Shown one piece after another: positions 1 to 10,705 of a stretch of DNA of 64,000 bases (positions within the stretch are counted from its first letter, which is position 1; each line of letters opens with the position of its first letter). The stretch lies in NCBI RefSeq assembly GCF_000230895.2, contig NC_016604.1, positions 3,410,001 through 3,474,000 of the forward strand, in the 5' to 3' direction. The notes below the pieces were generated by a model. The model searched no databases. It worked only from the letters and a program-made list of their open reading frames with translations, and was not told where the DNA came from. This DNA is from Mycolicibacterium rhodesiae NBB3 (GTDB lineage: Bacteria; Actinomycetota; Actinomycetes; Mycobacteriales; Mycobacteriaceae). The position numbers were made by a program, and so were the translations under genes.

Positions 1-521
1 TCGGTGGCGTCGGCGGCCTGCTCGCAGATCGTCGGCACCTCTTTCCACTCGGCGGAGGTGAAGGTGCCGAGTACGAACGCGGCGCCCTCCATCCGGCCGG
101 GCGGTCGTCCGATGCCGATGCGGACCCGCTGAAACTCGTTGCTGCCCAGCGCAGAACCCAACGACCGGAGGCCATTGTGCCCGGCGACACCGCCGCCGGA
201 CTTCAACCGGATGCGCCCGAAGTCGATATCGAGCTCATCGTGGATGACGACGATGTCGGCGGGCGCCACCGAGTAGAACTTGGCCAACGGCGCCACCTGA
301 CGCCCGGACTCGTTCATATAGCAGCGCGGTTTGGCCAGCACCACCGGACGGCCGGCGAGCTGACCGGTGACCACTTCGGCCCCGGACTTCTTGTGCACCT
401 TGAATCCCGAGCCGATGCGGTCGGCCAGGATGTCGGCGACGAGGAAGCCGAGGTTGTGCCGCGTCGTGGCGTACTGCGGACCGGGATTGCCGAGGCCGAC
501 CACGAGTTGAGGCTCGGCCAT
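1..521 (-). CDS. pth: Peptidyl-tRNA hydrolase (3' end outside window)
   Basis: Hydrolyses the ester bond of peptidyl-tRNA released by stalled ribosomes, recycling tRNA in the cytoplasm. Reading the minus strand from the ATG at 521 gives [17 protein letters not shown], then TRHNLGF, which carries the catalytic His, then CYMNESG and HDELD with the conserved Asn and Asp of the family, and [12 protein letters not shown]. About 173 residues are visible and the frame stays open to base 1. The full protein should be near 190 residues, so only the C-terminal helix is missing. It lies 6 bp downstream of rplY on the same strand, the usual mycobacterial rplY-pth order. Confidence 0.95.
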   Translation of the reverse strand, partial: MAEPQLVVGLGNPGPQYATTRHNLGFLVADILADRIGSGFKVHKKSGAEVVTGQLAGRPVVLAKPRCYMNESGRQVAPLAKFYSVAPADIVVIHDELDIDFGRIRLKSGGGVAGHNGLRSLGSALGSNEFQRVRIGIGRPPGRMEGAAFVLGTFTSAEWKEVPTICEQAADAT

Positions 522-527
522 GGCGCG

Positions 528-1211
528 CTACTCGGATTCCGAGGCGGATGCCTCTTCGCCGGCTTCGCTCTCGCCCTCGGCAGCTTCGCCCTCGGCTGCT
601 TCGCCCTCGGCCTCGCCTTCCCCGGCCTCGCCCGCGCCTTCGGCCTCGAGGTCTTCCTCGGTCGGCGCGGCGACGACGTTGACGACGAGCGTCTCGGGAT
701 CCGAGATCAGCGACACCCCTTCGGGCAGCGTGATCCCGCCGGCGGTGAACTGCGTGCCGATGTCAGCGCCCTCGACCGACAGCGTGAGGCTTTCGGGGAT
801 GGACTGCACGTCGGCCTCGATGGTGATGGTGTTCGCGTCCTGGGTGACCAGGGTGCCGGGAGTCGCCTCACCCTCGACGAGAACGTTGACCTCGACGGTC
901 ACCTTCTCGCCGCGACGCACGACCAGCAGATCGGCGTGGGTGATGCTGCGGCGGATCGGATGGATCTCGAGCGACTTGGTCAGCGCCAGCTGCTCGGTGC
1001 CCTCGATGTCGAGGGTGAGCACCGCGTTGGTGCCGGAGTTACGCAGCACCGCGGCGAAGTCGTGGGCGTTGAGCTCGAGGTGCTGCGGATCGCTGCCGTG
1101 GCCGTAGAGGACGGTAGGCACCCGACCTGCGCGGCGGGCGCGGCGCGAAGCGCCCTTGCCGGTTTCCTTGCGGACCGTGGCGGAAAGGTTGTTCGGCGCG
1201 TTCTTGGCCAT
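528..1211 (-). CDS. rplY: 50S ribosomal protein L25/Ctc
   Basis: 5S-rRNA-binding ribosomal protein of the long Ctc type. The 227 residues start [20 protein letters not shown], followed by the L25 core ([14 protein letters not shown]) to about residue 95, the C-terminal TL5/Ctc beta domain to about 180, and a very acidic Glu/Gly/Ala tail (repeated [10 protein letters not shown] type units) over the last 40 residues. The ATG at 1211 has AGGAG upstream. It is followed at once by pth. The acidic tail is typical of actinobacterial Ctc proteins; its repetitive DNA may vary in length between strains. Confidence 0.95.
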   Translation of the reverse strand: MAKNAPNNLSATVRKETGKGASRRARRAGRVPTVLYGHGSDPQHLELNAHDFAAVLRNSGTNAVLTLDIEGTEQLALTKSLEIHPIRRSITHADLLVVRRGEKVTVEVNVLVEGEATPGTLVTQDANTITIEADVQSIPESLTLSVEGADIGTQFTAGGITLPEGVSLISDPETLVVNVVAAPTEEDLEAEGAGEAGEGEAEGEAAEGEAAEGESEAGEEASASESE

Positions 1212-1359
1212 TGGTGCTGCTCCTGTGTCGTGGACCGGGCACGGCCAGGGCGCAACCTGAAGAATTCAGTTCGCGTCGATAACGGTGGCTTCCGAAAATC
1301 CGAGCCACCCTCGCCGTGATCAGCAGCCAGGGTAGCCGTTGTGGCTGCTCAACCTCAAA

Positions 1360-2229
1360 TCAAAGTCCGAATTTGGTGTCCGTGAGCTGCTCGGACAGCT
1401 CCCAGAGCTCGCCGGCCTTGTCGCCGTCGCGGGCCAGCGGACTGCGGAACGGCGTGGGACCGGTCGGACCCCACATGGTGAACCGCGGGCCGATGAACGA
1501 GTTGCCTGGCAGGTCCTGAGTCGCCGCGTACAGCGTCTGGCGGGCACCGAAGTCGGCGTCGGTGGCGAGCTTGTTTCCGAAGCCCATCAACGTGTCGCCG
1601 ACCTTGCCGCCGGACTGTCCCTGCAGGTTGGTCGCCGAATAGCCGGGGTGGGCGGCATGCGCCTTCAGACGCGATCCGGCCGCGTCGAGGCGGCGCTGCA
1701 ATTCCTTGGTGAACAGCAGGTTGGCCAGCTTCGACTGACCGTAGGCCGGCCATGCCAGGTACGGCCGCGCCTTCCAATTCAGATCCTTGAGGTTGATCCA
1801 TCCGATGAGGTGCATCATCGAGGACACCGTCACCACGCGGTCGGTGATCTTCGGCAGCAGAAGGTTCGTCAAGGCGAAGTGGCCGAGATGATTGGTGCCG
1901 ATCTGGCTCTCGAAGCCGTCGACGGTCACGGCGTAGGGGACCGCCATGATGCCTGCGTTGTTCACCAGGACGTCGACGTTGTCGACCCCGTCGGCGAATG
2001 CGCGCACCGACGAGAGGTCCTGCAGGTCGAGCTTGCGAACCTCGACGTCACCGGTGATGGACGCGGCGGCCTCGTCGCCCTTGGCCGTGTTGCGCACGGC
2101 GAGGATCGTCTTGGCGCCGACGCGGGCGAGCTCACGCGCGGTGATCAGCCCCAACCCGCTGTTGGCTCCGGTCACGATGACGGTCCGCCCGGCGAAGGAC
2201 GGCAGATCGGCGGCGGTCCATTGACTCAT
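1360..2229 (-). CDS. Short-chain dehydrogenase/reductase
   Basis: NAD(P)-dependent oxidoreductase with a Rossmann fold; substrate unknown. From the ATG at 2229 the protein has 289 residues with the classical signatures TGANSGLG (cofactor binding), NNAGIM, the catalytic Ser in VVTVSSMMH and YGQSK, which holds the catalytic Tyr-x-x-x-Lys, then HPGYSATNL. The length and sequence resemble the retinol-dehydrogenase/protochlorophyllide-reductase-like SDRs common in mycobacteria. An in-frame start at 2247 is possible. A TAGGGT hexamer lies 7 bases before the ATG at 2229, so the mRNA may be leaderless. It interrupts the rplY-lpqT order known from M. tuberculosis. Confidence 0.85.
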   Translation of the reverse strand: MSQWTAADLPSFAGRTVIVTGANSGLGLITARELARVGAKTILAVRNTAKGDEAAASITGDVEVRKLDLQDLSSVRAFADGVDNVDVLVNNAGIMAVPYAVTVDGFESQIGTNHLGHFALTNLLLPKITDRVVTVSSMMHLIGWINLKDLNWKARPYLAWPAYGQSKLANLLFTKELQRRLDAAGSRLKAHAAHPGYSATNLQGQSGGKVGDTLMGFGNKLATDADFGARQTLYAATQDLPGNSFIGPRFTMWGPTGPTPFRSPLARDGDKAGELWELSEQLTDTKFGL

Positions 2230-2253
2230 GCCGACCACCCTAGCCACGGGTGC

Positions 2254-2928
2254 TTACCTTGGCGGCGGAGCCTTCGGCACCTCGACGTTGAACCCCCGGA
2301 TGATCGCCTCCATGTCGGGCGCTTCCTCGGCGGCCTTGTCCGCGTAGCCGGTCACCGTGAACTGAATGAGATATCGCTGGTTGGCCGGGGGTGCGCCGGT
2401 CGCGATGACGATGCGGTTATAGCTGTGCATGCGCGACCCGTTGAGGTCGTAGCTGCCCTCGATCATCGACGACGGGAACCCCTTGAAGTTGTCCATCGAC
2501 GCGTTGAGCCGATTGAAGTTCTCCGACAATTCGGCGTCGTTGTAGCCGTGCTTTATGGCCTCGTTGACGTCGAAGTCGCCGGTGAGCTTGAACACGACGA
2601 CCATCGCCATCGGATAAGTGGTGCCCTTGGCGATCACCCGCGTGCCCGGCGACAGATTCGAGTTGACGAACGGCTTCCAGCCCGGCGGCGTCGGATAGGT
2701 CACCGTCAGATCGGTGAGTTTGTCCGCCGGAATCGGTTCGCCGACGACGCCCTTCCGTTCCAGGTAGGTCGCGATGGGCAGCGCCTCCTCCGAACCCGCC
2801 TCGGGCGTGGTCGTGGTCGTCGTCGGCGTCGTCGACAGAATCGACTGGTAGTCGGGCGGCTCCGTCGAACAACCGGATACAGCGAGCACCGCCACCACGG
2901 TGGTCGCCGCGCAGTGGCGAACGCTCAC
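2254..2928 (-). CDS. lpqT: LpqT-like lipoprotein
   Basis: Predicted cell-envelope lipoprotein of 224 residues, the counterpart of M. tuberculosis LpqT by position (between rplY and prsA) and layout. The N-terminus has a short signal peptide ending in the lipobox VSGC near residue 20, then a Thr/Pro-rich linker (TTPTTTTTTPEAG), then a globular domain of the LpqN/LpqT type containing TYPTPPGWKP and a C-terminal AIIRGFNVEVP. The GTG start at 2926-2928 overlaps the arsC-like stop codon (GTGA), so translation is probably coupled. No enzymatic motif is visible. Related mycobacterial lipoproteins are linked to cell-envelope processes. Confidence 0.85.
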   Translation of the reverse strand: MSVRHCAATTVVAVLAVSGCSTEPPDYQSILSTTPTTTTTTPEAGSEEALPIATYLERKGVVGEPIPADKLTDLTVTYPTPPGWKPFVNSNLSPGTRVIAKGTTYPMAMVVVFKLTGDFDVNEAIKHGYNDAELSENFNRLNASMDNFKGFPSSMIEGSYDLNGSRMHSYNRIVIATGAPPANQRYLIQFTVTGYADKAAEEAPDMEAIIRGFNVEVPKAPPPR

Positions 2929-3269
2929 AGAATCTCTTGCACCGCGTCGATCGGGCGGGCCAGCCGGGTGCCCTTCGGCGTGACGACGAACGGACGCTCG
3001 ATCAGAATCGGATGCTCAGCCATCGCATCCAGCAGCTCGTCGTCGCTGGCGTCGGCGAGTTTCAGTTCGCCGTAGAGCGATTCGCGTTTGCGCACCGCAG
3101 TGCGCACGTCGATACCCGCATCCTTGATCATCTTCACGATCTCGGCACGCGTCGGAGGCGTCTTCAGGTACTGAACGACCGTCGGCTCGATGCCGTTGTC
3201 CCGCAACAACTCCAGGGTCTTACGGGAGGTCGAGCACTTCGGGTTGTGGTAAATCCGCGCGTCCGGCAC
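2925..3269 (-). CDS. arsC: ArsC-family reductase (arsenate reductase-like)
   Basis: A 114-residue protein of the glutaredoxin-dependent ArsC/Spx/YffB thioredoxin-like fold. It begins with RIYHNPKCSTSRKTLELL, where Cys-11 matches the catalytic Cys of E. coli ArsC, and ends with RPFVVTPKGTRLARP, which supplies the conserved arginine region. It sits in a tight chain: the prsA stop TAG overlaps its GTG start by one base, and its stop overlaps the lpqT start. No arsB or arsR lies nearby, so a general thiol-reductase role is as likely as arsenate detoxification. M. tuberculosis has no gene between prsA and lpqT. Confidence 0.8.
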   Translation of the reverse strand: MPDARIYHNPKCSTSRKTLELLRDNGIEPTVVQYLKTPPTRAEIVKMIKDAGIDVRTAVRKRESLYGELKLADASDDELLDAMAEHPILIERPFVVTPKGTRLARPIDAVQEIL

Positions 3270-4249
3270 TACGCGGACCCGTCGAAAAGACTTGTGACAG
3301 AACCGTTGTCGAACACCGCGCGAATGGTGTTGGCCAGCAGCGGGGCGATCGAAAGCACGGTCAACTGCGGGAAGCGCTTCTCGTCGTCGATCGGCAGCGT
3401 GTTCGTGACGATGACCTCACGTGCGCCGCAGTCCGCGAGCCGCTGCGCGGCAGGGTCGGAAAGCACGCCGTGGGTGGCGGCGATGATGACGTCGCTGGCA
3501 CCGTCGGCGCGCAGCAGATTGACGGCGCCGGCGATGGTGCCACCGGTGTCGATCATGTCGTCGGTGAGGATGCAGGTCTTGCCCTTCACATCGCCGACGA
3601 CGCGATTGGACTTCACCTGGTTCGGCACCAGGGGGTCGCGGGTCTTGTGGATGAAGGCCAGCGGGACGCCGCCGAGCGCATCGGCCCATTTCTCAGCGAC
3701 TCGGACACGACCCGAATCGGGGGAGACGACGACCATGTCGTGGTCGGCATAGTTGTCGGCGATGTAACCGGTGAGCAGTTTCTGCGCCCGCATGTGGTCG
3801 ACGGGGCCGTCGAAGAAGCCCTGGATCTGATCGGTGTGCAGATCGACCGTGAGGATCCGGTTCGCACCCGCGGTCTTGAGCAGGTCGGCGACCAGCCGCG
3901 CGGAGATCGGCTCGCGGCCACGGTGCTTCTTGTCCTGACGCGCATAGGGATAGAACGGCAGAATCGCCGTGATTCGCTTGGCGCTCCCGCGTTTGAGCGC
4001 GTCGATCATCAGCAGCTGTTCCATCAGCCACTGGTTCAGCGGCGCGGGGTGGGACTGCAGCACGAACGCGTCGCAGCCACGGACGGACTCGTCGAAACGG
4101 ACGAAGATCTCGCCGTTGGCGAAGTCCCGGGCCGTTTGCGCTGTCACGTGAACGTCAAGTTCCTTCGCGACCTGCTCAGCGAGTTCGGGGTGCGCTCGAC
4201 CCGAGAAGAGCATCAAATTTTTGCGGTTATCGGTCCACTCGGTGCCCAC
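3269..4249 (-). CDS. prsA: Ribose-phosphate pyrophosphokinase (PRPP synthase)
   Basis: Makes PRPP from ribose-5-phosphate and ATP for nucleotides, His and Trp, and in mycobacteria for decaprenylphosphoryl-arabinose. I chose the GTG at 4247-4249, preceded by GAGGG, which gives 326 residues, the length known for M. tuberculosis PrsA; a longer in-frame reading to 4327 would run almost into glmU. Visible motifs are the ATP-loop FANGEIFVRF, the PRPP-synthase metal signature DLHTDQIQGFF, and the PRPP loop DDMIDTGGT. It lies 74 bp downstream of glmU, on the same strand, and is followed by the arsC-like gene with a 1-bp overlap. Confidence 0.95.
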   Translation of the reverse strand: MGTEWTDNRKNLMLFSGRAHPELAEQVAKELDVHVTAQTARDFANGEIFVRFDESVRGCDAFVLQSHPAPLNQWLMEQLLMIDALKRGSAKRITAILPFYPYARQDKKHRGREPISARLVADLLKTAGANRILTVDLHTDQIQGFFDGPVDHMRAQKLLTGYIADNYADHDMVVVSPDSGRVRVAEKWADALGGVPLAFIHKTRDPLVPNQVKSNRVVGDVKGKTCILTDDMIDTGGTIAGAVNLLRADGASDVIIAATHGVLSDPAAQRLADCGAREVIVTNTLPIDDEKRFPQLTVLSIAPLLANTIRAVFDNGSVTSLFDGSA

Positions 4250-4323
4250 AGTGCCCTCACTGCTCGGGGTCGATATCGGCTCAATCGTACGGGTTGCCGG
4301 ATGGCCAACGCCGGGCAACCGGC

Positions 4324-5820
4324 TCACGGCTTTTCGGCGTCGTGTTCACCCGATGAACTGGACGACGCTTTGGCCGGGTCCGATGCCGCCGCCGCTGCGG
4401 CGGCCGAAGCGGAGCCGGGTCGTTTACGCGCCACCCAACCCTCGACATTTCGCTGCGGACCGGCAGACACAGCCAGCGCTCCCGGCGGCACGTCCTCGCG
4501 GACCACGGTGCCGGCGCCGGTGTAGGCGCCGTCGCCGATGGTGACCGGCGCGACGAACATGGTGTCGGATCCGGTGCGCACGTAGGAGCCGATCGTCGTG
4601 CGGCTCTTGCTCTCGCCGTCGTAGTTGACGAACACGCTGGACGCGCCGATGTTGCTGTGCTCGCCGATGTCGGCGTCGCCGACGTACGTCAGGTGGGGCA
4701 CCTTCGTTCCGGCGCCGATCGTCGAGTTCTTGGTCTCGACGAATGCGCCGAGCTTGCCATCGGCGCCCAATGCGGTGCCGGGCCGTAGGTACGCGAACGG
4801 GCCGACTGCCGCGCCCCCGCCGATCGTCGACTGGCTGCCATGGGTGCGGACCACCATCGCCTCGTCACCGACCGTGACGTCGGTCAGCGTGGTGTCGGGG
4901 CCGATCTGGCATTGCCGGCCGATGCTGGTGGCGCCCAGCAGCTGCGTGCCCGGATACACGACGGTGTCGCGGCCGATGGTCACGTCGACGTCGATCCACG
5001 TGGTGGCCGGATCCATGATCGTCACCCCTGCGCGCTGATGTGCGGCGACGATGCGGCGGTTGAGCTCCGCGGCGAGCGCGGCCAGCTGCACGCGGTCGTT
5101 GACGCCGGCGACCAGTACGGCGTCGTCGATGTGCTTGGCCTTGACCACGTTGCCGTCGGACCGCACGATCGCGATCACGTCGGTCAGGTACTGCTCGTGC
5201 TGTGCGTTGTCCGACTTCAACCGGCTCAGCGCCGACCTCAAGGCGGTGATGTCGAACGCGTAGACGCCGGCGTTGACCTCGCTGATGACCAGCTGCGATG
5301 GGCTGGCGTCGGCCTGTTCGACGATGCCTAGAAGATCTCCGCCCTCGCGCGCGCGCAGGATGCGGCCATAGCCGGTCGGATCGGGCAGCGTCGTCGTCAG
5401 CACGGTCGCCGACGCCGATGCTCCGGTGTGCGCGGCGATCAGGTCGCCGAGAGTGTGCGCGTCCAGCAGCGGGACGTCGCCGAGGGTGACGACGACGGTG
5501 CCGGCGAAATCGGGGGGAAGTGCGGTCAGCCCGCACGCAACCGCATGTCCGGTGCCGAGCTGCTGATCCTGCACGGCGACATCGATCTCGCGGCCCAGCT
5601 CACCGGCCAGCTCCTCGACCGCGGGCATGACCTGGTCGCGGTCCTTGCCGACCACCACGACGAGGTGTAGCGGCGCGACCTCGGCGATGGCGTGCAGGGC
5701 GTGCGCCAGCATGCTGCGACCGCCGAGCGGATGCAGCATCTTCGGGATGTCGGAGCGCATGCGCGTGCCTGCGCCTGCGGCCAAGACCACGACCGCGTAG
5801 TCCGTCGGCCCCTGGGTCAT
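4324..5820 (-). CDS. glmU: Bifunctional GlcNAc-1-P uridyltransferase/acetyltransferase
   Basis: Makes UDP-GlcNAc for peptidoglycan. The N-terminal pyrophosphorylase half shows [19 protein letters not shown] (nucleotide loop) and GDVPLLDA. The C-terminal half is a left-handed beta-helix acetyltransferase with hexapeptide repeats, including [21 protein letters not shown] and FVNYDG. The 498-residue length fits mycobacterial GlmU, which carries a disordered tail; here the tail is an Ala run followed by a Ser run. The ATG at 5820 has AAGGGAAG upstream. Pairing with prsA is conserved in mycobacteria. Confidence 0.96.
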   Translation of the reverse strand: MTQGPTDYAVVVLAAGAGTRMRSDIPKMLHPLGGRSMLAHALHAIAEVAPLHLVVVVGKDRDQVMPAVEELAGELGREIDVAVQDQQLGTGHAVACGLTALPPDFAGTVVVTLGDVPLLDAHTLGDLIAAHTGASASATVLTTTLPDPTGYGRILRAREGGDLLGIVEQADASPSQLVISEVNAGVYAFDITALRSALSRLKSDNAQHEQYLTDVIAIVRSDGNVVKAKHIDDAVLVAGVNDRVQLAALAAELNRRIVAAHQRAGVTIMDPATTWIDVDVTIGRDTVVYPGTQLLGATSIGRQCQIGPDTTLTDVTVGDEAMVVRTHGSQSTIGGGAAVGPFAYLRPGTALGADGKLGAFVETKNSTIGAGTKVPHLTYVGDADIGEHSNIGASSVFVNYDGESKSRTTIGSYVRTGSDTMFVAPVTIGDGAYTGAGTVVREDVPPGALAVSAGPQRNVEGWVARKRPGSASAAAAAAASDPAKASSSSSGEHDAEKP

Positions 5821-5926
5821 AGGGCTTCCCTTTCCCGCGAACGTGCGTGTCTGTAGGTGACACGCCGTCTCTTATGGCTATTTTGCGCACGCTCGCGACT
5901 TGGTATGGGCCTACGGGCGCAAAGTG

Positions 5927-5998
5927 CTCCGTCGCCAGGACTCGAACCTGAACTATCTGAACCAAAATCAGAGGTGCTGCCGATTACACCACGACGGA
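5927..5998 (-). tRNA. tRNA-Gln (anticodon TTG)
   Basis: The minus strand folds as a 72-nt tRNA. A 7-bp acceptor stem is formed by TCCGTCG and CGACGGA with discriminator G. The anticodon arm is TCTGA-TTTTGGT-TCAGA, whose loop holds TTG (Gln), and the T-arm contains GTTCGAGTC. CCA is not encoded. It lies between glmU and the divergent tetR gene. Confidence 0.95.
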
Positions 5999-6029
5999 TC
6001 GATCAAGTCGTGATGCTAGTCGACTGAAC

Positions 6030-6035
6030 TAACCT
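6030..6035 (+). promoter_or_regulatory. -10 hexamer for a leaderless tetR transcript
   Basis: TAACCT lies exactly 7 bases upstream of the GTG start at 6043 and no Shine-Dalgarno sequence is present. This spacing puts the expected transcription start on or next to the start codon, as in the leaderless mRNAs common in mycobacteria. No clear -35 box is visible. Confidence 0.4.
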
Positions 6036-6042
6036 GGTAGCC

Positions 6043-6690
6043 GTGGCAGCACCCGACAAGGAGGTCCGGGCGCCCCGCGCCAGGATGACCGGTGCGGAGC
6101 GGCGGCACCAGCTCATCGACATCGCCCGCTCATTGTTCGCCGAGCGCGGTTATGAGGGCACTTCGATCGAGGAGATCGCCCAGCGGGCGAACGTCTCCAA
6201 ACCCGTCGTCTACGAGCACTTCGGCGGCAAGGAGGGGCTGTACGCCGTGGTCGTCGACCGCGAGATGTCGGCTCTGCTCGACCGCATCACGTCGTCGCTG
6301 ACGAAGATGACCAACAACCGGTCCCGGCTGCGCATCGAGCGGGTGGCGCTGGCGTTGTTGACCTACGTCGACGAGCGCACCGACGGCTTCCGCATCCTCA
6401 TTCGCGACTCCCCGGCATCCATCACGTCGGGCAGCACCTACTCCACACTGCTCAACGAGGCCGTCAACCAGGTGTCCTCCATCCTGGCCGGCGACTTCTC
6501 CCGACGCGGGCTGGACGCCGAGATGGCGCCGTTGTACGCACAGGCCTTGGTCGGATCGGTCTCGATGACCGCGCAGTGGTGGCTGGACGTTCGGGAGCCC
6601 AAGAAAGAGGTCGTCGCCGCGCATCTGGTGAACCTCTGCTGGAACGGGCTGATGCACCTCGAGAAGGACCCGCCGCTGCTCGACGACTAG
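6043..6690 (+). CDS. TetR-family transcriptional regulator
   Basis: A 215-residue repressor-type protein. The N-terminal TetR helix-turn-helix spans about residues 18-65 (GAERRHQLIDIARSLFAERG, then TSIEEIAQRANVSKPVVYEHFGGKE). The C-terminal all-helical domain shows no recognised ligand motif. It corresponds by position to M. tuberculosis Rv1019, between glmU and mfd. Its target is unknown; autoregulation or control of mfd are inferences only. The GTG start appears to be leaderless. Confidence 0.9.
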   Translation: MAAPDKEVRAPRARMTGAERRHQLIDIARSLFAERGYEGTSIEEIAQRANVSKPVVYEHFGGKEGLYAVVVDREMSALLDRITSSLTKMTNNRSRLRIERVALALLTYVDERTDGFRILIRDSPASITSGSTYSTLLNEAVNQVSSILAGDFSRRGLDAEMAPLYAQALVGSVSMTAQWWLDVREPKKEVVAAHLVNLCWNGLMHLEKDPPLLDD

Positions 6691-6830
6691 TGAATTCGGC
6701 GCGCTGGAGCACCGTGAGGGTTGACCAGCGCGCCGAATCCGCATAACCCGCGATCGACTCCCGGCGCACAGCGTCCTGACGGCACCAGCCCAAATTCCGA
6801 TCGAGCCCGTCGACCTACGATGGACACATC

Positions 6831-9800
6831 ATGACCGCATCGGGGATCAACCATGTCCAGACCCCGATCGCCGGGCTCGTTGACCTGGCGCTGCGCGATC
6901 CCTCCCTGCAGGAGCTCGCGCGCCGCGCCGCCGACAAGCCGCGCGATCTCGCCCTCGTCGGACCGGCCCGGGCCCGGGTCTACGTCGCGAGCGCACTCGC
7001 CGCAGCGGGCCCGCTGCTCGTCGTCACCGCAACCGGGCGCGAAGCCGATGACCTGACCGCCGAACTGCGGGGTGTGTTCGGTGACGCGGTCGCGCTCTTT
7101 CCCTCTTGGGAGACGCTGCCGCACGAGCGGCTGTCGCCGGGTGTCGACACGGTCGGTGCGCGCTTGATGCTGTTGCGCCGCCTCGCGCACCCGGACGACG
7201 AGCGGCTCGGTGCGCCGTTGCGCGTCGTCGTGACGACGACCAGGTCCCTTCTGCAACCGATGGCATCCGACCTGGTCGAGATCGAGCCGGTGACGTTGAC
7301 CGTCGGAGCCGAATCCGATTTCGACCAGGTCATCGAGCGGCTGGTCGAGCTGGCGTACACACGCGTCGACATGGTCGGCAAGCGCGGCGAGTTCGCGGTG
7401 CGCGGCGGCATCCTCGACGTCTTTGCACCCACCGCCGAGCATCCGATGCGCATCGAGTTCTGGGGCGACGAGGTGTCGGAGATGCGGATGTTCTCCATCG
7501 CCGACCAGCGGTCCATCCCCGAGATCGACGTCGACACGCTGATCGCGGTGCCGTGCCGCGAAGTTCTGCTGAGCGACGACGTCCGCATCCGTGCGGCGAA
7601 GCTGGCCGCCGAACACCCGGTGGCCGACAACACCATCTCCGGCAGCGTGCCCGACATGCTCGCCAAGCTGTCCGAGGGCATCCCCGTCGACGGGATGGAG
7701 GCGCTGCTGCCGCTGCTGCGTCCCACCCAACTGGCCACCCTGTCCGCGCACCTGCCGTCTGCCACGCCGGTGTTGATCTGCGACCCCGAGAAGGTACGGA
7801 CCCGCGCGGCCGACCTGATAAAGACCGGCCGCGAGTTTCTGGAGGCCTCCTGGTCGACGGCGGCCGTCGGCGGTGACGCGCCGATCGATCTGGAGGCGAT
7901 GGGTGCGTCGGGGTTCATCGAGTTGGACGACGCTCGCGCGGCGGCGCGCGACGGCGGTCACCCGTGGTGGACGCTGAGCCAGCTGTCCGACGAGTCCGCG
8001 CTCGAGATCGACATCCGTCCGGCGCCGTCGGCGCGAGGCCAGCAAAGCAATGTCACCGAGATCTTCGCGATGCTGCGCGCGCACGTCCTCACCGGTGGGC
8101 ACGCGGCCGTCGTCGCACCCGGCACCGGCACCGCGCACCGTATCGTCGAACAGTTGCGCGAATCCGACACGGCGGCAGTCTGTTTGGAGCCAGGCGAGGA
8201 TCTGCGGGACGGGATCGTCAACGTCCTCAAGGGGCCGTTGCACGACGGCGTCGTCATTCCGGGCGCCAACCTGGTGGTGATCACCGAGACCGATCTGACA
8301 GGCAACCGGGTCGCGGCCACCGAGGGTAAGCGGCTGGCCGCCAAGCGGCGCAACGTCGTCGATCCGCTGGCGCTCACCGCCGGCGATCTGGTCGTGCACG
8401 ACCAGCACGGCATCGGCCGGTTCGTCGAGATGACCGAACGCGTTGTGGGCGGCGCCCGCCGCGAGTACCTGGTTCTCGAGTACGCGTCGTCCAAGCGGGG
8501 CGGCGGATCAGACCGGCTGTACGTGCCGATGGACTCGCTTGATCAGTTGTCGCGCTACGTCGGCGGTGAATCACCGACCCTGAGCAAGCTCGGCGGCAGC
8601 GACTGGACGAATACCAAGACGAAAGCTCGCCGCGCCGTGCGCGAGATCGCGGCCGAGCTGGTCTCGCTGTACGCCAAACGGCAGGCTTCGGCGGGGCACG
8701 CGTTCGGCCCCGACACCCCATGGCAGAACGAGATGGAGGACGCGTTCGGGTTCACCGAGACGGTCGACCAGCTCACGGCCATCACGGAGGTCAAGGGCGA
8801 TATGGAGAAGCCCGTGCCGATGGACCGCGTGATCTGCGGTGACGTCGGCTACGGCAAGACCGAGATCGCGGTGCGGGCGGCCTTCAAGGCGGTGCAGGAC
8901 GGTAAGCAGGTCGCGGTGCTGGTGCCGACCACGCTGCTGGCCGACCAGCATCTGCAGACCTTCACCCAGCGCATGGCGGGCTTCCCGGTGACCGTGAAGG
9001 GCCTGTCCCGATTCACTGATCCCGCGCAGTCGCGCGCGGTGCTCGAAGGCATGAAGGACGGGTCGGTCGACATCGTGATCGGCACCCACCGGCTGCTGCA
9101 GACGGGCGTGACATGGAAGGACCTCGGACTGGTCGTGGTCGACGAGGAGCAGCGATTCGGCGTCGAGCACAAGGAGCACATCAAGTCGATGCGCACCCAC
9201 GTCGACGTGCTCACCATGAGCGCCACCCCGATTCCCCGCACGCTGGAGATGAGCCTTGCGGGCATCCGGGAGATGTCGACGATCCTCACGCCGCCCGAGG
9301 AGCGCTACCCGGTGCTGACCTACGTCGGTCCGCACGACGACAAGCAGATCGCGGCTGCGTTGCGACGCGAGATGCTGCGCGACGGGCAGGCGTTCTACAT
9401 CCACAACCGGGTGCGATCGATCGACCAGGCCGCCGCGAAGGTGAGCGCGCTCGTCCCCGAGGCCCGCGTCGCCGTCGCGCATGGGCAGATGCCCGAGGAG
9501 CAGCTGGAGAAGACGGTCGAGGGTTTCTGGAACCGGGACTTCGACATTTTGGTGTGTACGACAATCGTCGAGACGGGCCTGGACATCTCAAACGCCAACA
9601 CGCTGATCGTCGAACGCGCAGACACGTTCGGGTTGTCGCAGTTGCATCAGCTGCGGGGCCGGGTGGGCCGTAGCCGCGAACGTGGCTATGCGTATTTCCT
9701 TTATCCGCCCGAGGTTCCGCTCACCGAGACCGCATACGACCGCTTGGCCACGATCGCGCAGAACAACGAACTCGGCGCCGGTATGGCTGTCGCGCTGAAG

Positions 9801-10466
9801 GATCTCGAGATCCGCGGTGCCGGAAACGTCTTGGGCGCAGAGCAATCCGGCCACGTCGCCGGCGTTGGCTTCGACCTCTACGTGCGGCTGGTCGGCGAGG
9901 CCGTCGAGGCCTACCGCGCCGCAGCCGACGGGAAAACCGTTCTGGCGCCCGAAGAACCGAAGGACGTACGGATCGATTTACCGGTCGACGCGCATCTACC
10001 GCCCGACTACATCGGCAGCGATCGGTTGCGACTGGAGGCTTATCGCCGGCTCGCGGCCGCAGCCGACGACGCCGCGGTGAATGCCGTGATCGACGAACTC
10101 GTCGACCGGTACGGACCGCTGCCCGAGCCAGCACGACGGCTGGTCGCGGTGGCACGGCTGCGACTGCTGTGCCGGCACTACGGTGTGACTGAGATGAGCA
10201 CGGTGTCGGAGGCGACGCTTAAGGTGTCGCCATTGCAGTTGGTGGACTCACAGCAGCTGCGCCTGAAGCGGGTGTATCCCAGTGCTAGCTACCGCGCGAC
10301 CACCTCGACGGTGCAGGTGCCGATTCCGCGGGCCGGTGGCGGGGTCGCCGCGCCGCGGTTGCGTGATCTTGAGCTGGTGCAGATGGTGGCCGACTTACTG
10401 CTGGTGCTGGATGGACAGCCGCAGGGCAGTGTCGACATTATTTCTAAATCGGATTCGACCGTCTAA
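6831..10466 (+). CDS. mfd: Transcription-repair coupling factor
   Basis: An ATP-dependent translocase that removes RNA polymerase stalled at DNA lesions and recruits UvrA. The 1211 residues contain the UvrB-like N-terminal domains, the RNA-polymerase-interaction domain near [17 protein letters not shown], and the helicase module with Walker [10 protein letters not shown], the DEEQ box in [27 protein letters not shown] and the second RecA domain with [12 protein letters not shown] and [12 protein letters not shown]. The C-terminal TRCF domain follows. A TACGAT hexamer 9 bases upstream of the ATG is a possible -10. The gene uses a few TTA leucine codons, for example in RIDLPVD. Confidence 0.97.
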   Translation: MTASGINHVQTPIAGLVDLALRDPSLQELARRAADKPRDLALVGPARARVYVASALAAAGPLLVVTATGREADDLTAELRGVFGDAVALFPSWETLPHERLSPGVDTVGARLMLLRRLAHPDDERLGAPLRVVVTTTRSLLQPMASDLVEIEPVTLTVGAESDFDQVIERLVELAYTRVDMVGKRGEFAVRGGILDVFAPTAEHPMRIEFWGDEVSEMRMFSIADQRSIPEIDVDTLIAVPCREVLLSDDVRIRAAKLAAEHPVADNTISGSVPDMLAKLSEGIPVDGMEALLPLLRPTQLATLSAHLPSATPVLICDPEKVRTRAADLIKTGREFLEASWSTAAVGGDAPIDLEAMGASGFIELDDARAAARDGGHPWWTLSQLSDESALEIDIRPAPSARGQQSNVTEIFAMLRAHVLTGGHAAVVAPGTGTAHRIVEQLRESDTAAVCLEPGEDLRDGIVNVLKGPLHDGVVIPGANLVVITETDLTGNRVAATEGKRLAAKRRNVVDPLALTAGDLVVHDQHGIGRFVEMTERVVGGARREYLVLEYASSKRGGGSDRLYVPMDSLDQLSRYVGGESPTLSKLGGSDWTNTKTKARRAVREIAAELVSLYAKRQASAGHAFGPDTPWQNEMEDAFGFTETVDQLTAITEVKGDMEKPVPMDRVICGDVGYGKTEIAVRAAFKAVQDGKQVAVLVPTTLLADQHLQTFTQRMAGFPVTVKGLSRFTDPAQSRAVLEGMKDGSVDIVIGTHRLLQTGVTWKDLGLVVVDEEQRFGVEHKEHIKSMRTHVDVLTMSATPIPRTLEMSLAGIREMSTILTPPEERYPVLTYVGPHDDKQIAAALRREMLRDGQAFYIHNRVRSIDQAAAKVSALVPEARVAVAHGQMPEEQLEKTVEGFWNRDFDILVCTTIVETGLDISNANTLIVERADTFGLSQLHQLRGRVGRSRERGYAYFLYPPEVPLTETAYDRLATIAQNNELGAGMAVALKDLEIRGAGNVLGAEQSGHVAGVGFDLYVRLVGEAVEAYRAAADGKTVLAPEEPKDVRIDLPVDAHLPPDYIGSDRLRLEAYRRLAAAADDAAVNAVIDELVDRYGPLPEPARRLVAVARLRLLCRHYGVTEMSTVSEATLKVSPLQLVDSQQLRLKRVYPSASYRATTSTVQVPIPRAGGGVAAPRLRDLELVQMVADLLLVLDGQPQGSVDIISKSDSTV

Positions 10467-10705
10467 ACCCCTGGTAGCCACCGTTACTTAGTCCGCCGCA
10501 ATGCATTTCGATTGAGCGGCGCTGTTAACGCCTCGACGGCCCGACCCGACATACACAGCGGGGGGTCAAGGTATTGCGTCGTCGTCTAAACCGTGGGCGG
10601 CAACCGTCTGTAGGCGGTTGAGCAATTCCGTAAACCGAAACATCGCGCGATAGCGCCGGGCTGTCTGGTGCCTATCGCGATGACGCAAAGGCGAAGGAGT
10701 TGAAC

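Noticed and set aside
177..1319. Long open frame on the plus strand opposite pth and rplY
   Set aside because: It is the antisense shadow of two clearly recognised genes and has no family features; high GC keeps such frames open.
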